A stretch of 64,000 nucleotides of DNA, taken from SHVZ01 sp041906305. GTDB taxonomy: Bacteria; Pseudomonadota; Alphaproteobacteria; SHVZ01. Where the stretch lies: contig JAYRJL010000008.1 of the NCBI GenBank assembly GCA_041906305.1, forward strand, positions 1 to 64,000, in the 5' to 3' direction. This document shows positions 61,388-64,000 of this stretch, in pieces. Below the pieces are notes generated by a model. The model worked only from the letters and a program-made list of their open reading frames with translations, did no database searches and was not told the origin of the DNA. How positions within the stretch are numbered: position 1 is the stretch's first letter; each line of letters opens with the position of its first letter. The position numbers and the translations under genes are program-made.

Positions 61388-61775
61388 CCGCTCGGCCCCC
61401 CGTATAACCACAACATATTGCGTTAGGAGGAGAAGCCTACACTAGGCCTTGAACGTGCGGCAAGAGGTAAAATTAAGTTCAGGCCGTGATAACAGAAAAC
61501 TAAACGACGATCTTGAAAGAATAGATCAAATAGCGCCGTTAGCGCCTTGAAAAAGCACAGTATACGAGCAATTTTGAGGTCGCAGGCAGGAGTCGGATCC
61601 TCGCCCGTCCGGCCCGAACCGGCGGCGATGACGATTTCGACTTCGATGACAGCGCACGCCCAAGCCGGCCTCCCGACGACAGCGCCCGCGACAGGACGAA
61701 GTCTGCCACAATCGGTTTTCGAGGCAACAACATTTTGTGTGAGCGCCATCACAGTGTCATAGATATGCCCGTAAA
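61388..61775 (-). other. 388-bp intergenic region upstream of nrdJ
   Basis: An AT-richer stretch than its surroundings, especially 61440-61560 and 61720-61800. It contains the predicted NrdR boxes near 61408-61454. An open frame of 129 codons runs on the minus strand (61423-61812), but it overlaps the Nudix gene, has no family-like features and covers the regulatory sites, so it is not called a gene. No tRNA, B12 riboswitch core or other RNA was recognised by eye. Confidence 0.6.
61408..61454 (-). promoter_or_regulatory. NrdR box pair upstream of nrdJ
   Basis: The bases 61408-61423 (CCACAACATATTGCGT) match the NrdR box core CWATATATWG at 9 of 10 core positions. A weaker second site, ACACTAGGCCTTGAAC at 61439-61454, lies exactly 31 bases further in centre-to-centre distance, the three-turn spacing typical of paired NrdR boxes. 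NrdR represses ribonucleotide reductase genes according to ATP/dATP. The first box is about 20 bases before the nrdJ start, so it would block transcription directly. Confidence 0.68.
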
Positions 61776-62186
61776 CTATGGGTTCTTGAAAGATATCCAC
61801 ATTTCGGTCCACAGGGCGATTGCCCGCCGGTAGACCGCCGGAACAGGCAAATCACCCCCCACGCCGCCGTCCGCGCCGAGGGGGGCCCAGAGCAGATCCT
61901 GGTGCTCCCCCGACAGCTTCAGCCGGCTGCCCGCCTGAATCGCGCAGCCATAGCTGACGATCCGGACATGCCGTCCGGGAATCACCTCGAACATCTCGTC
62001 GGCGAGGCGAGGCCCGAGCTCGGCCTGGACGCCCAGTTCCTCGTCGATCTCGCGCAGCAGCGCCGCCGACTCGGATTCGCCGGGATCGAGGCGTCCTCCC
62101 GGCAACTCCCACTCGCCGCGATCGTTGGCGAGCAGCAGCACCCGCCCCTCCTCGATGATCACCGCCTTGACCGAGATCGCCGTCAT
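61776..62186 (-). CDS. Nudix hydrolase
   Basis: 136 residues with a complete Nudix box G-x5-E-x7-REUxEExGU: GRLDPGESESAALLREIDEELGV. The N-terminus MTAISVKAVIIEEGRVLLL is a usual first strand. Substrate cannot be told; NUDIX members clean nucleotides or related phosphates. It is divergent from the NDUFA12 gene. Confidence 0.94.
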   Translation of the reverse strand: MTAISVKAVIIEEGRVLLLANDRGEWELPGGRLDPGESESAALLREIDEELGVQAELGPRLADEMFEVIPGRHVRIVSYGCAIQAGSRLKLSGEHQDLLWAPLGADGGVGGDLPVPAVYRRAIALWTEMWISFKNP

Positions 62187-62257
62187 GCCCCGCCCTTTAC
62201 CTCCGCCCGTCCCCGGTCCATAGTCCGCGCGCTCAACGCCAACAGGCTTTTTCGCAC

Positions 62258-62617
62258 ATGAGTCTCGGCACCCGTCTGTTCACATGGCTCCACGGCGAGG
62301 CGGTCGGCACCGACGCCTACGGCAATCGGTACTACCGTGCCAAGGGCGGCGCCAAGCGCACCGACGGCAAGGAGCGCCGCTGGGTCATGTACCAGGGCGA
62401 GGCCGAGGGCTCGAAGGTGCCGCCGGAATGGCACGCCTGGCTCCATCACACCGCGAAGGAGCCGCCGAAGGAAGGCGCCGGGCGCAAGAGCTGGCAGAAG
62501 GAGCACGTGCCGAACCTGACCGGGACGGCGCAGGCCTATCGCCCGCCCGGCCATGTCGCGATGGGCGGCAAGCGCGCCGCCGCGACCGGCGACTACGAGC
62601 CGTGGCGTCCGAGCTGA
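62258..62617 (+). CDS. NADH:ubiquinone oxidoreductase subunit NDUFA12-like (17.2 kDa subunit)
   Basis: 119 residues. Diagnostic stretches are GTDAYGNRYYRAKGG, RWVMYQGEAEGSKVPPEWHAWLHH and the ending LTGTAQAYRPPGH. This accessory complex I subunit is shared by Alphaproteobacteria and mitochondria, so it supports the assignment of the window. It precedes mlaD, DUF2155 and aat, an order common in Alphaproteobacteria. Confidence 0.96.
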   Translation: MSLGTRLFTWLHGEAVGTDAYGNRYYRAKGGAKRTDGKERRWVMYQGEAEGSKVPPEWHAWLHHTAKEPPKEGAGRKSWQKEHVPNLTGTAQAYRPPGHVAMGGKRAAATGDYEPWRPS

Positions 62618-62636
62618 TCCAGGGGATCTACCCGGC

Positions 62637-63110
62637 ATGACCGGCCGCAACATGATCGAAACGGTGATGGGCGCCGTCGTCCTCGCCGTCGCCGCGATCT
62701 TTCTCGCATTCGCCTACAATCATTCGAGCCTGCGCACGGTCTCGGGCTACGAGGTTTCGGCGCGATTCGATCGCGTCGACGGCGTATCGGCCGGCACCGA
62801 CGTGCGCATCAGCGGCATCAAGATCGGCACCGTGATCGACCAGCGGCTCGATACCGACCGGTATCTCGCGATCGTCCGCATGAGCATCGACCCGCGCGTG
62901 AAGCTGCCGACCGACACGGTCGCCGAGGTCGCGAGCGAAGGCCTGCTCGGCGGGCGCTACCTCGCGCTGATCCCGGGCGGCGAGACCGACATGATCAAGC
63001 CGGGCGGCGAGATCAAGTTCACCCAGTCGCCGGTCGACCTCGTGCAGATGCTGGGCAAGTTCATGTTCTCCGGCCCGGACCAGAGCAAGGATGCCGCGAA
63101 GAAGCCTTAA
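62637..63110 (+). CDS. mlaD: Phospholipid transport MlaD-type MCE protein
   Basis: 157 residues with one N-terminal membrane anchor (about 7-25) and an MCE domain (about 38-118; GVSAGTDVRISGIKIGTV, VASEGLLGGRYLALIPGG). MlaD is the periplasmic hexameric substrate-binding part of the Mla phospholipid-trafficking ABC system. The ATG at 62637 was selected because it starts the anchor. Other mla genes are not in the window. Its last 20 bases overlap the DUF2155 gene. Confidence 0.94.
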   Translation: MTGRNMIETVMGAVVLAVAAIFLAFAYNHSSLRTVSGYEVSARFDRVDGVSAGTDVRISGIKIGTVIDQRLDTDRYLAIVRMSIDPRVKLPTDTVAEVASEGLLGGRYLALIPGGETDMIKPGGEIKFTQSPVDLVQMLGKFMFSGPDQSKDAAKKP

Positions 63111-63471
63111 GTTTCTGGCGATCGCGCTTCTCGGCCTGACCGCCGCCGCGTCGGCCTCCGCCCAGCAGATCGCGCAGCGCGCGGCGATGATGCAGGGCCT
63201 CGACAAGGTTACGGCGCGCGTCTCCACCTTCCCGCTCGAGATCGACAAGCCGGCGCGCTTCGGAACGCTCGAGATCACGCTCAAGGCCTGCCACAAGCGT
63301 CCGCCCGAGGAACCGCCCGAAAGCGCAGCCTTCCTCGAGATCCGCGAGCTCCGCCTCGGCGAGCAGCCGCGCGCGATATTCTCCGGCTGGATGTTCGCGT
63401 CCAGCCCCGCGCTCAACCCCCTGCAGCACCCGGTCTATGACGTCTGGGTGCTGGAATGCCGGCCCAGCTAG
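63091..63471 (+). CDS. DUF2155 domain protein, secreted
   Basis: 126 residues with a signal peptide (RSLKFLAIALLGLTAAASASA). Core pieces are GLDKVTARVSTFPLEIDKPARFGTLEI, LKACHKRPPEEPPESAAFLEI and FSGWMFASSPALNPLQHPVYDVWVLEC. The two conserved cysteines (KACH, LECRP) suggest a disulfide. DUF2155 is confined to Alphaproteobacteria and its role is unknown. It overlaps mlaD by 20 bases, so a link with envelope lipid transport is likely. Confidence 0.95.
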   Translation: MPRRSLKFLAIALLGLTAAASASAQQIAQRAAMMQGLDKVTARVSTFPLEIDKPARFGTLEITLKACHKRPPEEPPESAAFLEIRELRLGEQPRAIFSGWMFASSPALNPLQHPVYDVWVLECRPS

Positions 63472-63542
63472 ACGCAACCCGTCCGTCCGCCGCGCTGTTC
63501 TCCTGACGCGGGGTCCTTCCCCGCAGATCGGCGAGGACGACG

Positions 63543-63875
63543 ATGAAGGCGGCAATTATTTCGACCGTCATGGCGGTCGCTCTGCTGGCGGGCGTCGGTG
63601 CTTTCGCGCAATCGAACACGGCGGCGATCCCCGCGCTCACCAAGGACCAGGGACTGGCGATCCGCGCCTATTCGGAGAGCCAGAAGGACGTGCCGTTCTT
63701 CGATCCGAACATCCGGCTCGAGGAAGGCGTCGAGCTTCCGCAGAACGCGACGCTCCACCTGATTCCCGACACGATCAAGATCGGCACGCCCGAGACCCAC
63801 GCCTATGCGATCGTCAACGATCGCGCCGTGCTGGTGGACCGCGCCACCCGCAAGGTCATCCACGTCTGGGAGTAA
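63543..63875 (+). CDS. DUF1236 domain protein, secreted
   Basis: 110 residues with a signal peptide (MKAAIISTVMAVALLAGVGAFA). The C-terminal DUF1236-like ending is AYAIVNDRAVLVDRATRKVIHVWE. DUF1236 proteins are usually periplasmic and uncharacterised. It is 71 bases after the DUF2155 gene and nearly convergent with aat. Confidence 0.85.
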   Translation: MKAAIISTVMAVALLAGVGAFAQSNTAAIPALTKDQGLAIRAYSESQKDVPFFDPNIRLEEGVELPQNATLHLIPDTIKIGTPETHAYAIVNDRAVLVDRATRKVIHVWE

Positions 63876-63878
63876 GCG

Positions 63879-64000
63879 CTTAGGTCTTCGGAAAGGCGGC
63901 GTCGCGGACGATCGCGTCCTCGAGCATCGTCCGGTACTGCTCGCGCGGGATCTCGCGCGTACCGAAGCGCGCCAGGTGCTCGGTCAGGAACTGGGTGTCG
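63879..64000 (-). CDS. aat: Leucyl/phenylalanyl-tRNA-protein transferase, C-terminal end (partial)
   Basis: The minus strand encodes DTQFLTEHLARFGTREIPR and then EQYRTMLEDAIVRDAAF before a TAA at 63879. DTQF.TEHL..G..EIPR is the conserved end of Aat, which adds Leu or Phe to the N-terminus of proteins for N-end-rule degradation. Only about 40 residues are in the window; the rest lies beyond base 64000. aat following NDUFA12 and DUF2155 genes is a known alphaproteobacterial order. Confidence 0.92.

Noticed and set aside
57977..61426. A 1149-codon open frame opposite nrdJ
   Set aside because: A shadow of nrdJ; third-position G/C bias of the real gene removes stop codons on the other strand.
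61423..61812. A 129-codon minus-strand frame between nrdJ and the Nudix gene
   Set aside because: It overlaps the Nudix gene start-to-stop region and the NrdR sites, has no recognisable feature and lies in AT-richer non-coding-like sequence.

Overview
The window is a high-GC stretch of an alphaproteobacterial chromosome, most likely from a Rhodospirillales-like lineage. The clues are an alphaproteobacterial-type 16S rRNA 5' end, the NDUFA12-type complex I subunit gene followed by mlaD, a DUF2155 gene and aat, the DUF4167 and DUF1178 genes, and the order glnE-bcp. The lineage is inferred from gene content and order; no search was run. No insertion sequence, prophage, CRISPR array or tRNA was found. 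Coding density is very high and many adjacent genes overlap by 1 to 4 bases.

Layout. 1-434: 5' end of a 16S rRNA gene on the minus strand, with leader, boxA and a near-consensus promoter. 435-14659: a minus-strand housekeeping block read as lysC, a nitronate monooxygenase-like gene, ptsP, a rodZ-like gene, ispG, a degenerate hemA, prfA, prmC, a DUF4167 gene and heat-shock clpB, with a MOSC gene on the opposite strand. 14774-18591: ubiG, a DUF1178 gene, a methyltransferase, a small secreted protein, hutG and a LigB-type dioxygenase. 18774-22490: class II aldolase, metallo-beta-lactamase-fold lactonase-like protein and a fused aldolase/short-chain dehydrogenase, followed by a large fold-back repeat. 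22649-25667: a basic DUF6496 protein, a PhyH-family dioxygenase, uppP, a small protein and a DUF1194 von Willebrand-type protein.

25735-31064 is the most unusual region: six consecutive paralogous EamA/DMT transporter genes. The last five junctions include four overlaps of the ATGA/GTGA type, so the array looks translationally coupled. The last copy runs through a tandem 15-bp repeat into the 3' end of a convergent methyltransferase gene. 31034-37675 (minus strand) holds a five-gene dipeptide/oligopeptide ABC importer followed by a MarR regulator, a Spy-like periplasmic protein and an isoprenylcysteine-methyltransferase-like membrane protein. A perfect palindrome sits at the marR/spy junction.

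37808-44417: a YhdP/AsmA-like envelope protein (minus), then glnE and a PrxQ/Bcp peroxiredoxin. 44422-48704: two tandem PAS-like paralogues and a TAXI-type TRAP transporter (fused permease and binding protein). 48796-57540: an acyltransferase, a RidA-like protein, a HerA-like ATPase, an M19 dipeptidase relative, a hydroxyacyl-CoA dehydrogenase relative, small basic proteins, a YkgJ-type cysteine-cluster protein, a glutamate-1-semialdehyde-aminomutase-like enzyme coupled to an ATC-hydrolase-like protein, and a PAS-like protein. 57722-61387: B12-dependent ribonucleotide reductase nrdJ with a likely NrdR box pair. 61776-64000: a Nudix hydrolase, NDUFA12, mlaD, DUF2155, DUF1236 and the 3' end of aat.
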